Source: CAZTQN01 sp964615765 (GTDB lineage Bacteria > Planctomycetota > Phycisphaerae > Phycisphaerales > UBA1924). From it: 64,000 bases of DNA. A program made the translations under genes and the position numbers. Below are positions 17,854-27,820 of the stretch, one piece after another (the stretch's first letter is position 1; every line of letters starts with the position of its first letter). The stretch covers positions 33,018-97,017 of the forward strand of contig CAZTQN010000012.1 in the NCBI GenBank assembly GCA_964615765.1. The letters are read 5' to 3'. The notes beneath the pieces were generated by a model. The model ran no database searches, was not told the DNA's origin, and saw only the letters and a list, made by a program, of their open reading frames with translations.

Positions 17854-20406
17854 ATGCTGAATCCAAAGGTATCCCGCGGCATGCTGGCCGCGCTGCTGTG
17901 CTGCACGGGCATGGCCGCGAGCTCGGCGCTGGCGCAGAACTTCCCCGAGACCGAGCCGAACGACACCAAGTTCGCGAACAACGCGGTTGGTCCGCTGGCT
18001 CCGGGGAACACGATCACCGGGAACTCGACCGGGACGAGCACGACGACGGCGGGCGCGACCAGCTCGGATAACTATCTGGTCACCGTCGCGGCGCCGCCCA
18101 CGGCGGGCATCTGGCGGTACCGCCTGGTGCTCACGACCACGGGCACGGCGGGGCACGTCGGGAGCATCCGCGGCCTGACGCAGACCGCCGGGGTGATCAC
18201 CGCCGGGACCGACACCGCGTTCCAGACCTCGTCCTCCGCGACGACGCCGGCTCGCTTCAACCAGTGGTACGGGCTGGGCGCGTCGTCGCACCAGCTGTTC
18301 TACCGCGTGACCGGTACGACGTCGACCACGGCGGACTACGTCGCGACGCTGGAGCGGCAGGCCGTCACCCCCGTGCCCGGCCCGGCGGACATCATCGAGG
18401 GCAACGTCACGATCTCGACGATCGGGCAGACGAGCACGGACACGGACCTGTGGGTGTATGACAGCAACTTCAACCCGATCCCGACGTTCGGGAACGACGA
18501 CGAGTCGGCCGCCGGCGGCGGAACGGGCGGGACCCTGCAGAGCCGCGTGACCCGCGCGCTGACGCCCGGGACGTACTACGTGGCGATCTCGAACTTCGCG
18601 TTCGCCAACGACCAGCCCTCCCCGACGGACGACGATTTCCAGTTGGGCGCGGTGATGGACTTCCCGAACGTGGCCACCAACTCGAGCACGAGCACGAACG
18701 TGAACGTCAACCTGGCGATCACGGGCGGGTCGGGCACGACGACGCCGGTCGCCCTGACGCGGGCGGGCGCGTTCGACGTGGTGTGGCTCCGGTTCCAGGT
18801 CGTCCCGCTGTCCTCGCCGACCAACCCGTCGGGCGTCGGCACGGCGACCCCGACGAACGTTTCCAACAGCGGCACGGGCACGACGACGCTGGCGGTGACG
18901 GTGACTCCGGGCACCAACCCGGCGTCGACGGCGCACACGGTGACGGTGACCAGCCCGGCCCTGCTGGGCGGGTCCATCCTCCTGCGAGACAACGGGATCT
19001 TCCCGGACACCACGGCGGGCGACAACATCTTCACGGGAAGCGCGGCGGTGGTCGGCGGTACGACCCCGGGCGCGGTCTCGCTGCCGTACGTGATCCAGGA
19101 AGTGTCGCCGTCTCCGCTGACGCGCTCGGCCAACGGCAACATCGCGATCACCGTCATCCCGCCGCCCCCGTCGAACGACGAGTGCTTCAACGCCACGGTG
19201 GTGAGCACCGGCACGACGACCGGCGACAACTCGCAGTCGACCAGCGGCACGACCGTGACGTGCGCGACCTCGAGCAGGGACGTCTGGTACAGCTTCACCT
19301 CCGCGAGCGGCGGCAGCTTCCAGTTCGATACCGAAGGCAGCACGCAGGTCGATACCGTGCTGGCGCTCTTCGACGCCTGCGGCGGAACGGAGCTGGCGTG
19401 CGATGACGACGGCGGCACGGGCAACCTGTCGTCGCTGGTGTTCAATCTGGCGCCGAACCAGACGGTCTTCGTCCGCGTCGCGTCGTTCGGCGGTTCCGCC
19501 GCCGGCGGTGGGTTCACCCTCAACATCTCGTCGACGGTGACCGGCGCGTGCTGCGCTCCGAGCGGGACGTGCACCATCACGACCTCGACCGGGTGCATCG
19601 CGGGCGTCTTCCAGGGCGACAACACCACCTGCGTGCCCAACAACTGCCCGCAGCCCCAGCCCCCGACCAACGACACCTGCGCCACGGCGATCATCGTGAG
19701 CGGGACCGCGTCGGGCACGATCGACACCCTCATCGCTCAGAACGAGGACGCCGAACCCATCGGCACGTGCAACTCGACGACCGCGGTGGGCATCGACAAC
19801 TCCATCTGGTTCCAGTTCACGCCGGGTTCCGACGGGACGCTCTCGGGCACCGTGAACACGGGCACGTACGACGGCTTCGCGGTGCTCCTCAGCGGCGGCC
19901 CGTGCGGCAGCGCCGCCAACTTCACCGAACTGGCCTGCTGGGACTTCCCGGACGATCCGATGGACCTGTCCTTCCCCGACTCCGGCTCTTCGGCGCTGAC
20001 GGCGGGCGTGACGTACTACTTGGTCGTTGGTGACTGGGGCGCGACCGACGGCGGCGGCGCGACGGCCTATGACATCACCGTTCCGGGCGGGGCGGCGAAC
20101 GGCCGCTGCTGCATCGGCGCCCGCTGCGCCATCGTGGCTCCGGCTCAGTGCGTCGCCTCCGGCACCGCTCAGGCCGTGTTCACCGCCTCGGCGACCGACT
20201 GCAACGCTTCCGGCGTCAACACCGCCCCCTGCTGCTTCGCCGACTACAACAAGGCCGGCGGCGTCACCGTCCAGGACATCTTCGACTTCCTCACCGACTA
20301 CTTCACCGGCAGCGTCAACGCCAACGTCGGCGGTGACGGCACCACCCTCCCCACCGTCCAGGACATCTTCGACTACCTGACGGCCTACTTCGCCGGCGGC
20401 TGCTAA
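17854..20406 (+). CDS. Exported beta-sandwich protein with Cys modules and GC-type dockerin
   Basis: 850 residues from the ATG at 17854. Signal peptide MLNPKVSRGMLAALLCC ... SALAQ. The mature N-terminus (ETEPNDTKFANN) opens a pre-peptidase-like domain containing DLWVYDSNFNPIPTFGNDD and LTPGTYYVAISN, then a domain with VTVTPGTNP ... LLRDNGIFPDTTAGDN, then two beta-sandwich domains (SNDECFNA ... RDVWYSFTS; TNDTCATA ... SIWFQFTPGS), each followed by a six-cysteine module, and the dockerin ending GGC. The DVEPN/ETEPN-start architecture is shared with the next, much longer gene, while the C-terminal third is shared with the previous gene, so this protein looks like a mosaic of its neighbours. No enzyme motif was seen. 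Confidence 0.85.
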   Translation: MLNPKVSRGMLAALLCCTGMAASSALAQNFPETEPNDTKFANNAVGPLAPGNTITGNSTGTSTTTAGATSSDNYLVTVAAPPTAGIWRYRLVLTTTGTAGHVGSIRGLTQTAGVITAGTDTAFQTSSSATTPARFNQWYGLGASSHQLFYRVTGTTSTTADYVATLERQAVTPVPGPADIIEGNVTISTIGQTSTDTDLWVYDSNFNPIPTFGNDDESAAGGGTGGTLQSRVTRALTPGTYYVAISNFAFANDQPSPTDDDFQLGAVMDFPNVATNSSTSTNVNVNLAITGGSGTTTPVALTRAGAFDVVWLRFQVVPLSSPTNPSGVGTATPTNVSNSGTGTTTLAVTVTPGTNPASTAHTVTVTSPALLGGSILLRDNGIFPDTTAGDNIFTGSAAVVGGTTPGAVSLPYVIQEVSPSPLTRSANGNIAITVIPPPPSNDECFNATVVSTGTTTGDNSQSTSGTTVTCATSSRDVWYSFTSASGGSFQFDTEGSTQVDTVLALFDACGGTELACDDDGGTGNLSSLVFNLAPNQTVFVRVASFGGSAAGGGFTLNISSTVTGACCAPSGTCTITTSTGCIAGVFQGDNTTCVPNNCPQPQPPTNDTCATAIIVSGTASGTIDTLIAQNEDAEPIGTCNSTTAVGIDNSIWFQFTPGSDGTLSGTVNTGTYDGFAVLLSGGPCGSAANFTELACWDFPDDPMDLSFPDSGSSALTAGVTYYLVVGDWGATDGGGATAYDITVPGGAANGRCCIGARCAIVAPAQCVASGTAQAVFTASATDCNASGVNTAPCCFADYNKAGGVTVQDIFDFLTDYFTGSVNANVGGDGTTLPTVQDIFDYLTAYFAGGC

Positions 20407-20551
20407 GCCCCCGGGCAACGCGGAGCCCGCTCCTTCCCAAGGCTCCGATCACTTCCCCACGCTTCTTGCCGGAGCCCCGTCCATCGGACGGGGCTCCGTC
20501 TTTTTTGCACGCTCCGTTCCCGGCGATGGCTCGGTCACTCCGCCCGGGCTC
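20100..20551 (+). repeat. 452-bp identical repeat, copy 2
   Basis: Identical to 17007-17458: last cysteine module, dockerin, stop codon, terminator and flank of the paralogous gene. Confidence 0.92.
20470..20506 (+). terminator. Strong Rho-independent terminator (repeat copy)
   Basis: Same 13-bp stem, 3-nt loop and T-run as at 17377-17413. Confidence 0.92.
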
Positions 20552-20931
20552 ACGCGCGCCCGCGGCGGTTCTCGGACAGCGCACCGGTCACCCGCCGAGA
20601 AGACGGGGTGGCCTTGGCGGGGGCGCGCAGCGCGGGGCGGGCGGGGGGTGGCGTGACGGTGGGCGGCGGGGCGCACCGTGGGCGGGTCCGCCCGATACGC
20701 TCTAGCGGCCTGATCCCGGGGTGATGCTGTGCGGACGAGGCCGGCCGGATGGAACTGCCCCGGCCCGGACGCGGACAGTCCCCGGATCGGGCCCGTAGGG
20801 ACGCTTCCCGACCCCCCCTCCCCCGCCCCCCCCACGCCGGCACGCCGGAACGGAGCGGCGGCAAGGGGCGCTGGGGGCGTTCACACCCAGAGCGCGGGCG
20901 GCCGCCAGACCTCGTGAGCGAGCACGTGAGG
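20552..20931. other. GC-rich gap before the 1732-residue gene
   Basis: About 380 bases of extremely GC-rich sequence with C- and G-runs. The frame of the downstream gene is open through the last part but shows no signal-peptide-like start before 20932. It does not contain the leader conserved before the two previous genes. No promoter could be assigned. Confidence 0.4.
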
Positions 20932-23900
20932 ATGACCTTGAGCAGCGATCGTTGTTATGTGCGGGCCATCGGCGCGGTGCGCGTGCTGCTGTGGACGTTG
21001 ATGACGCTGGGCGCTCTGGCGGCGACGCCGAAGGCGCTGGCGCAGCCGGGCTTTTGCGACCCCCCGCCGCCGGACGACGTGGAGCCGAACAACAACAAGT
21101 TCGAGGCGAGCCTGGCCCCGCCGGGCGACCCGATGAACCCTTTCGACCGGGGCGGGTTCCTGGTGCCGGTGGGCGGGTCGATCGTCGCGGTCGAGGGGTG
21201 CACGCGCGGGTCGTTCGCGTTCGACAGCCCGGACACGGGCGGGCAGTCGCGCACGCAGGACTTCTACTTCATCCGCATCGCGGCCGACCCGGACGCGTTG
21301 CCGGGCACGATCGCGCGGTACCGCCTGCAGATCGAGTCGATCGGGTTCGACAACAACGCGTTCCGCGGCGACTTCATGGGCCAGCGGCAGAGCGAGAGCG
21401 TCGTGCTCGGGTTCGACGCGGTGGCGCAGCGCTCGCTCGGGGTCGAGTTCGGCGGGATCTACCCGTTCGTCTCGGCGCCGACCAACGTGTGGTACGCCCC
21501 GGCCGACCGCCCGCACGAGTTCTTCTACCGCGTGCTGATCCGCCCGGGCGCGAGCGACCTGTCGATCGGCACCGGCCAATACCGGCTGGTGCTCTTCCGT
21601 GACCAGCCGATCCTGCCGCCCTTGATGAACATGGACTTCGCCCCGGGGCGGATCACGATCGACCTGCAGCGTCAGCCGACGGATTCGTCGGCGGACACGC
21701 GCGGCGACAACACGGAAATCTGGGTGCTGGACCAGTTCTTCCGCCCGATCCCCGGCGCGGTGAACGACGACAGCGTGATCGTCGGGAGCGGGCGCTGCTG
21801 CCTGGCGGGGGGCGTGTGCCAGGTGCTGCCGCTGGACGAGTGCGCGGCCCGGCAGGGCGTGTGGGACGCGAGCCCGACGTGCGCGGGCGATCCGGACCCG
21901 TTCTGCAACCGGGCCGGGGTGTGCTGCATCGGTTCGTGCGCGTGCACGGCGATCCTCGTGCGCCCGGGCGATTGCCCGAGCGGGCGGTGGCTGGCCGGGC
22001 CGTCGACGTCATGCGTGCCGGGGCTGTGCGATCAGGGCCTGGGCGGGTGCTGCCTGCCGGACACGACCGACCCGGACTCCGCCGGGCGGTGCGTGGTGGT
22101 GAGCCGGCAGGAGTGCTTCGAGGCGGGCGGGGTGTATCGCGGCGACACGCTGGGCTGCCGCGCCGATGTGTGCCCGGCGCCGTCGGGCGTCTCGGTGGGG
22201 ACATGCCTGATCGGCGCGGGCCCGGGGCTGGTGGGGACGTGCAGCATTCTGACGCGGGAGTCGTGCGAACTGACGGCGGGCGGGCGGTACCTGGGGGACG
22301 GGTCGGTGTGCGGGCCGGTGACGCTGCGCTCGGTGATCGGCGCTTGCTGCCGCGGCGATGGATCGTGCGTGAGCACGCTCGCGCCGGACCCGCGGACGCC
22401 GACGGACGATCCGGCCCGGTGCAACGGGGAGTTTGATACGTGGCGCCCGGGGCTGGCGTGCCTGCCGCACCCGTGCCCGATCACGCAGTACGCGGCGTGC
22501 TGTGCGGGCACGACGTGCACGATCGTGACGGAGGCGGAGTGCACGAGCGTGCTGGCGGGGGCGTGGCTGCCGCTGGTGACGTGCGAGCCGTCGCCCTGCG
22601 AAGGCGGGGACGCGCGGCCGGACCAGCCCAAGAGCCGGCTGATCCGCCAACTCTCGCCCGGGACGTACTACCTGGCGGTTGCGGACAGCGACCTGTCGAC
22701 GTTCCTGCCCAGCGCGCCGGACGATCAGTTCCGCAGCGGCGTGGTGCTCGACCTGCCGGGGGCGATCCTGTCGGGGCAGACGGGCCCGCGCGTGACGGAC
22801 CCGATCCTGCGGCCGGATGTGCTGCGCTCGCTGACGATCAGCGATCGCCTGGACCGGACGGACCTGTTGACGGGCATCCTTCGGAGCAACCCGTACGACG
22901 TCGCGTTCGTCGAGTTCACCGTCGGCCCGCTGACGGGCGCGCCGGCGCTGGTGAGCTCGGGCGTCGCGATCCCGGACGTGCTCGAGACCGACGGCACGGG
23001 GATCTTCATCGCGGAAGTGACCGTGACGCCGGGGGCCGATCCGCCATCGACGGGGCTGTTCGGCGAGCTGATCGACCCCGGCGTGCCGAGCGTGCGGATC
23101 CCGCTGCGTGACGACGGGTTCCCGCCGGACCGGTGCGCGGGCGACAACATCGTGACGGGGCTGGTGCAGGTGGTGGACGGCGCGGGCCCGCCTGGCCCGT
23201 TGGATATTCCGTACACGGTGGGCGATGCGCAGGGGCGCACGGGGACGGGGACGATCCGCATCACGCTGCTGCCCGGCCCGCCGGGGAACAGCCGGTGCGA
23301 GACGCCGACGGACGTGACGGTGGGGACGACCTTCGGCGACAACCAGTTGGCGACGACGGACGTGGTGCCGCTGTGCCTGGAGTTCCAGAACCCGGTGCGT
23401 GGGCCGTGCGGGCCGAGCTCGCGCGACGTGTGGTACCGGTTCACGGCGTTGACGGCGGGGGACTACATCTTCGACCTGACGGCGAGCACGAAAGAGACGC
23501 TGTGGCTCAGCCTGCACACGGCGTGCGATCCGCTCGCGCTCTCGTGCTCGTGCGTGTGCGACCCGGCGGCGATCGTGTTCCCGCAGATCACGCGGACGCT
23601 CGCCGACGGCGAGGTCGTGCTGGTGCGCGTGGCGTGCTGCGGGGTGACGTCGACCGGCGGGCCGTTCCAGCTTCGGATCGAGCCGGCGGCGTCGACGGCG
23701 GGCTCGTGCTGTCGCACGGGCGGGGTGTGCGAGATCGTCCCGCGTGCGTCGGCGTGCGCCGGCGCGTTCGCGCTGGGCGGGGTGTGCACGCCGGGCATCT
23801 GCCTGACGAACACGGGCGCGTGCTGCCTGACGGATTCGACGTGCGTGATCCGCACGGCCGGCGACTGCGCCGAGGCGGGCGGGGCGTTCACGCTGGGCGC

Positions 23901-26130
23901 GGTGTGCGGGGCGGCCCCGTGCCCGCCGGCGGGGGCGTGCTGCACGTTCGACGGCGCGTGCTTCAACGCGCTGCAGGTGAACTGCGTGACGCCGAACATC
24001 TGGATCGGCGGGTCGGTCTGCTCGGTCGGGCTGTGCCCGCCGGGCGGGGCGTGCTGCACCGGCGCGCTGTGCCAGGTGGTCATCCAGACCGGGTGCCCGG
24101 CGGGGTCGACGTGGTTCTCCGGGGCGGCGTGCGAGCCGACCTCGCCGTGCGAGCCGGCGGTGGCGTGCTGCGGGTCCAACACGGAGTGCTTCGTGATCCT
24201 GCGCTCGCTGTGCGCGACGCCGCTGTCGCCGACGACGGCGAGCACGTGCACGCCCAACCCGTGCGGGACGCTGGGCGTGTGCTGCCGCACGCAGCCGGGC
24301 GTGGCCCCGCTGTGCTCATTGGAGACGTTCTTCGCGTGCACCAGCCGCGGGGCCTCAAACCCCAACCCGGGGGTGTGGACGGCTGGGGCGGCGTGCTCGC
24401 CGACGGCGTGCCCGGATGTCGGGCGGTGCTGCCGCGTCGACGGCACGTGCGCGCTCAACGAGTTCCAACTCTCGTGCGAATCCGCGGGCGGGACGTGGAC
24501 GCGGGCCGGCGCGGGCGTGACGTGCGCCCCGGGCGCGTGCCCGCCGGCCGGGTCGTGCTGCCTGTCGACGGGCTCGTGCTCGCAGCGGACGCAGGCGTCT
24601 TGCGGGCGTCTGGGCGGGGTGTTTACGGCGGGCGGGGTGTGCTCGCCCAACCCGTGCCCGACGGTCGCCGCGTGCTGCGTGCGCGGGGTCTGCTCCGTGC
24701 GGACCACGCCGGACTGCGTGAGCGTGGGCGGGGTGCCGCAATCGGCGACGGCGTGCACGCCGACGCTGTGCCCGGTGTTCGGGGCGTGCTGCGTCCCGTC
24801 GGCGCCGGCGGTGACGTGCACGTTCGTGGCGCAGGCGGACTGCACCGCGCCCGGTGCGCGGTGGGTCGCCAACACGACCTGCTCGAGCGGGCCGTGCGCC
24901 CGGGCCGGGGCGTGCTGCGCCGGGCCGACGTGCGTGGTGGTGTTTGAAGATCAGTGCACGCCGAGCGCGGCGTTCAACCCGTTCACGGCGTGCTCGCCCG
25001 ACCCGTGCGGGATCGTGGCGGCGTGCTGCGTGGTCGGGCAGCCCTGCACCCTGACGACCCGGGCCGCGTGCGCCGGGTTCTGGACGGCGGGCGTTACGGC
25101 CTGCACCCCCGAGCCGTGCGACGACCCGGGGCGGTGCTGCGGCGTGGACACGATGACGGCGACGGCGACGTGCGTGGTGCTCACGCGGGCCGAGTGCCCG
25201 CCCGCGAACTTCACCGACGCGGGCACCTGCACCCCCAATGACTGCCCGCCCGCCGGGTCGTGCTGCCTGACGACGGGCGCGTGCGCGGTCTCGACGCAGG
25301 CGTCGTGCGGCGTGCCGCGGGCGTGGTCGACGGGCGTGGTGTGCGGGCCCAGCACGTGCACGACGATCGGGACGTGCTGCCGCCTGGGCGTGTGCACGCT
25401 GCGGGTGGTGGGCGAGTGCCTGATCGATCCGGACAGCGCGTGGAGCGCCGGCGGCGTGTGCGACCCGAACCCGTGCCCCCCGCCGCCCCCGCCGGGGTTC
25501 TGCTGCGTCGGGACGCGGTGCGCGATCGTGCTCGCGACCGAGTGCGTGCCGCACCCCTCGAGCAGCGCCGCCGGGACGCAGTTCGTGCTCTCGCCGACGC
25601 CGACGTGCAACGCCAGCGGCGTGCTGGACACCCCCTGCTGCTACGCCGACTACAACAAGGACGGCGGCGTTGGCGTGCAGGACATCTTCGATTACCTGGT
25701 CGACTACTTCGCGGCCTCGCCCGACACGCGCATCGCCGGCGACGGCACCACGGCGCCGGGCCTGCAGGACCTGTTCGACTTCCTCGGTGCGTTCCTCGGC
25801 GGCTGCACGCCGGCGCCCGTGAACGGGCGGTGCTGCGTCGGCGCGGTGTGCACCATCGTCCCGCAGGCGAGTTGCAACGCGACCGGCGGCGCGGGCGCCG
25901 TCTTCACGCCGAGCGTGAGCACCTGCAACGCGGCGGGGAACTTCACGACCCCGTGCTGCATCGCCGACTACAACAAGGCCGGCGGCCTGACCATCCAGGA
26001 CGTGTTCGACTTCCTGAATGACTTCTTCGTCGGCAGCCCGTTGGCGAACGTGGACGGCGACGGGATCGCCGCCCCGTCCGTGCAGGACATCTTCGATTTC
26101 CTGACGGCGTACTTCAATGGCGGGTGTTGA
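20932..26130 (+). CDS. Giant exported protein with ~23 six-cysteine modules and tandem GC-type dockerins
   Basis: 1732 residues from the ATG at 20932; signal peptide RAIGAVRVLLWTLMTL ... KALAQ. The mature start DVEPNNNKFEAS matches the neighbour at 17854, as do EIWVLDQFFRPIPGAVNDD and LSPGTYYLAVAD, but between these two segments six cysteine modules (bases about 21790-22631) are inserted. After a beta-sandwich domain (SSRDVWYRFTA) come 16 consecutive modules of about 36-45 residues: CC-x(3-12)-C-x(6-9)-C-x(10-16)-C-x(3-5)-C, mostly ending PCP. Two complete dockerins follow, separated by one more module (VNGRCCVGAVC); the protein ends in GGC. About 23 modules predict many disulfides and an extended extracellular rod. 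No catalytic motif was seen. A GTG at 20914 is a possible alternative start. Confidence 0.82.
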   Translation: MTLSSDRCYVRAIGAVRVLLWTLMTLGALAATPKALAQPGFCDPPPPDDVEPNNNKFEASLAPPGDPMNPFDRGGFLVPVGGSIVAVEGCTRGSFAFDSPDTGGQSRTQDFYFIRIAADPDALPGTIARYRLQIESIGFDNNAFRGDFMGQRQSESVVLGFDAVAQRSLGVEFGGIYPFVSAPTNVWYAPADRPHEFFYRVLIRPGASDLSIGTGQYRLVLFRDQPILPPLMNMDFAPGRITIDLQRQPTDSSADTRGDNTEIWVLDQFFRPIPGAVNDDSVIVGSGRCCLAGGVCQVLPLDECAARQGVWDASPTCAGDPDPFCNRAGVCCIGSCACTAILVRPGDCPSGRWLAGPSTSCVPGLCDQGLGGCCLPDTTDPDSAGRCVVVSRQECFEAGGVYRGDTLGCRADVCPAPSGVSVGTCLIGAGPGLVGTCSILTRESCELTAGGRYLGDGSVCGPVTLRSVIGACCRGDGSCVSTLAPDPRTPTDDPARCNGEFDTWRPGLACLPHPCPITQYAACCAGTTCTIVTEAECTSVLAGAWLPLVTCEPSPCEGGDARPDQPKSRLIRQLSPGTYYLAVADSDLSTFLPSAPDDQFRSGVVLDLPGAILSGQTGPRVTDPILRPDVLRSLTISDRLDRTDLLTGILRSNPYDVAFVEFTVGPLTGAPALVSSGVAIPDVLETDGTGIFIAEVTVTPGADPPSTGLFGELIDPGVPSVRIPLRDDGFPPDRCAGDNIVTGLVQVVDGAGPPGPLDIPYTVGDAQGRTGTGTIRITLLPGPPGNSRCETPTDVTVGTTFGDNQLATTDVVPLCLEFQNPVRGPCGPSSRDVWYRFTALTAGDYIFDLTASTKETLWLSLHTACDPLALSCSCVCDPAAIVFPQITRTLADGEVVLVRVACCGVTSTGGPFQLRIEPAASTAGSCCRTGGVCEIVPRASACAGAFALGGVCTPGICLTNTGACCLTDSTCVIRTAGDCAEAGGAFTLGAVCGAAPCPPAGACCTFDGACFNALQVNCVTPNIWIGGSVCSVGLCPPGGACCTGALCQVVIQTGCPAGSTWFSGAACEPTSPCEPAVACCGSNTECFVILRSLCATPLSPTTASTCTPNPCGTLGVCCRTQPGVAPLCSLETFFACTSRGASNPNPGVWTAGAACSPTACPDVGRCCRVDGTCALNEFQLSCESAGGTWTRAGAGVTCAPGACPPAGSCCLSTGSCSQRTQASCGRLGGVFTAGGVCSPNPCPTVAACCVRGVCSVRTTPDCVSVGGVPQSATACTPTLCPVFGACCVPSAPAVTCTFVAQADCTAPGARWVANTTCSSGPCARAGACCAGPTCVVVFEDQCTPSAAFNPFTACSPDPCGIVAACCVVGQPCTLTTRAACAGFWTAGVTACTPEPCDDPGRCCGVDTMTATATCVVLTRAECPPANFTDAGTCTPNDCPPAGSCCLTTGACAVSTQASCGVPRAWSTGVVCGPSTCTTIGTCCRLGVCTLRVVGECLIDPDSAWSAGGVCDPNPCPPPPPPGFCCVGTRCAIVLATECVPHPSSSAAGTQFVLSPTPTCNASGVLDTPCCYADYNKDGGVGVQDIFDYLVDYFAASPDTRIAGDGTTAPGLQDLFDFLGAFLGGCTPAPVNGRCCVGAVCTIVPQASCNATGGAGAVFTPSVSTCNAAGNFTTPCCIADYNKAGGLTIQDVFDFLNDFFVGSPLANVDGDGIAAPSVQDIFDFLTAYFNGGC

Positions 26131-26427
26131 GGAGGAAGGGCCGAGGGGATCGGGCCGAGGGCCGAGGGGGGCGGGGGACCGGACGGAGCACTGAGGGTGC
26201 GCTCGGGCTTTCCCTAGATCGGTGATCATCCGGGAACGTTTGCGGCCCCTTGGGCCGCATAGCTCACAATCGAGGTGGGGCGGCGTCGTTGTTCTCGGCC
26301 TTTCTGCGCGGTTGGTGCCGCGTGGCGGGGCCGGCGCGGCGTGGTGGGGCACGGTGGGCCGGGATGCCGGCTCGGCGTGCCGTCGCCACTTCGGGCGGAT
26401 TGCTTCGGCACACACAGGAGGACGCAC
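26131..26427. other. Intergenic region with GGGCCGAGG repeat and small hairpin
   Basis: Contains the third copy of the 34-nt GGGCCGAGG-type repeat (26136-26169) and a short hairpin at 26241-26259 (stem TGCGGCCC/GGGCCGCA, loop CTT) without a T-run. The ribosome-binding site AGGAGG of the next gene lies at 26416-26421. No promoter was assigned. Confidence 0.5.
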
Positions 26428-27750
26428 ATGGCATTCGGAACTCTCAAGCGGGCGGTGATGCTCGCGAGCGCTGCGGCGCTGTGTTGTTTGACGGGCGCGG
26501 TGCAGGCTCAGCCGCTGGTCGGCGGGGCGTGCTGCCTGCCCAGCCCGGCGGGCGCGGTGACGTGCCAGGTGCTGGGCGGGGATGCGTGCCGGCAGCAGGG
26601 CGGGATCTTCCGCGGGCCGGGGACGACGTGCACGAACGACATCTGCTCGGCGCCGAACGAGCCGCGCGGGGCCTGCTGCATTCCGGGGATCAATCCCTCG
26701 TCGCCGGTGTGCCAGGTGCTGACGCAGGCGCAGTGCTCGCAGTCGCCGGGCGGTGTGTGGCGTGGACCGAACACGGCGTGCACGGCGACGACGTGCGGGA
26801 CGCCGCCCCCGCCGCAGCCCGGCGCGTGCTGCCTGCCGGCGTCGGCTGGGACGACGGGCGGGTGCCAGGTGGTGACGGCGGACGTGTGCCGTTCGCAGAA
26901 CGGGGTGTTCCGCGGGAGCGGCACGGCGTGCGAGACGACGACGTGCCCGACGCCGACGCCGCGCGGCGCGTGCTGCCTCCCGCTGGGCGGGACGGTGGCC
27001 GGCCCGTGCGTGATCGTGAGCCAGGCGGATTGCCAGGCTCGCGGCGGGACGTTCCAGGGCGCGAACGCGGCGTGCACGGCGACGACGTGCCCGCGGCCGA
27101 CGCCGACGGGCGCGTGCTGCCTTGAGACCAACGCGGCGGGGATCGTGTGCCAGGTGCTGACGGCGGACGCCTGCCGCGCCGCGAACGGCGTGTACCGCGG
27201 GAACGGGACCACGTGCGCGTCGAACGACATCTGCGTGCCGCGTGGGGCGTGCTGCAACCCGACGATCACGGGCGCGCCGATCGCGTGCATCGCGACGACG
27301 CAGGCGGTGTGCACGAACATCGGCGGGAACTTCCTGGGCAACGGGACGGTGTGCTCGGCCATCAACCCGTGCCCGCAGCCGGCGCCGCGCGGCGCGTGCT
27401 GCCTCCCGCTCAGCCCGACCGGGGCCGCCCGGTGCGAGGTCGTGACCGAAGCCCGCTGCACCGATCTCCAGGGCACCTATCGCGGGAACGGGACCACGTG
27501 CTCGGCGACGGCGTGCCCGCGCCGCTGCGCCTGCGACTGGAACAACGACGGGCGCCTGGACAACCGCGACCTGTTCGCGTTCGTGCAGTCGTGGGTCAAC
27601 GGCAACGCCGACTTCAACGGTGACAACGCCACGACGGGCGATGACCTGCAGGCGTTCATCGTCTGCTTCACGACTCGCCCGACCGGGTGTGCGAACGATC
27701 AGCCCAACCCGCTGAACGACGCCGCGCCGGCGGCCGACACGACCCGCTAA
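26428..27750 (+). CDS. Exported Cys-rich repeat protein with divergent dockerin-like end
   Basis: 440 residues; ATG at 26428 with AGGAGG six bases upstream. Signal peptide MAFGTLKRAVMLASAAALCC ... AVQAQ. Seven six-cysteine modules of about 45 residues follow each other almost without linkers; they are more uniform than in the neighbours (ACCLP ... C-Q-V-L-T-x-x-x-C ... G-x-Y-R-G-N-G-T-T-C ... CP). The end reads CACDWNNDGRLDNRDLFAFV and DFNGDNATTGDDLQAFI, a two-loop calcium-binding dockerin-like module of another type, and a 22-residue Ala/Asn/Pro-rich tail replaces the terminal Gly-Cys. It is in the same cluster and direction as the other dockerin genes, and a terminator follows. Function unknown; a spacer or scaffold role would fit. 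Confidence 0.82.
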   Translation: MAFGTLKRAVMLASAAALCCLTGAVQAQPLVGGACCLPSPAGAVTCQVLGGDACRQQGGIFRGPGTTCTNDICSAPNEPRGACCIPGINPSSPVCQVLTQAQCSQSPGGVWRGPNTACTATTCGTPPPPQPGACCLPASAGTTGGCQVVTADVCRSQNGVFRGSGTACETTTCPTPTPRGACCLPLGGTVAGPCVIVSQADCQARGGTFQGANAACTATTCPRPTPTGACCLETNAAGIVCQVLTADACRAANGVYRGNGTTCASNDICVPRGACCNPTITGAPIACIATTQAVCTNIGGNFLGNGTVCSAINPCPQPAPRGACCLPLSPTGAARCEVVTEARCTDLQGTYRGNGTTCSATACPRRCACDWNNDGRLDNRDLFAFVQSWVNGNADFNGDNATTGDDLQAFIVCFTTRPTGCANDQPNPLNDAAPAADTTR

Positions 27751-27780
27751 CCGGCGTCGGTCGGTATCTCTGGATACGCC

Positions 27781-27820
27781 CACAAGCCCTCGGGTCCGTC
27801 CCGGGGGCTTGTGCTTTTTC
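27781..27820 (+). terminator. Rho-independent terminator
   Basis: ACAAGCCCTCGGG (27782-27794) pairs imperfectly with CCCGGGGGCTTGT (27800-27812) and is followed by GCTTTTT. Confidence 0.85.

Noticed and set aside
17007..20551. Insertion sequence or transposon bounded by the 452-bp repeats
   Set aside because: No transposase and no terminal inverted repeats; the repeat is the shared 3' end of two paralogous genes.
24355..27783. 1142-codon minus-strand open frame crossing two dockerin genes
   Set aside because: Spans the intergenic region and consists of Arg/Ala-rich sequence; antisense artefact.
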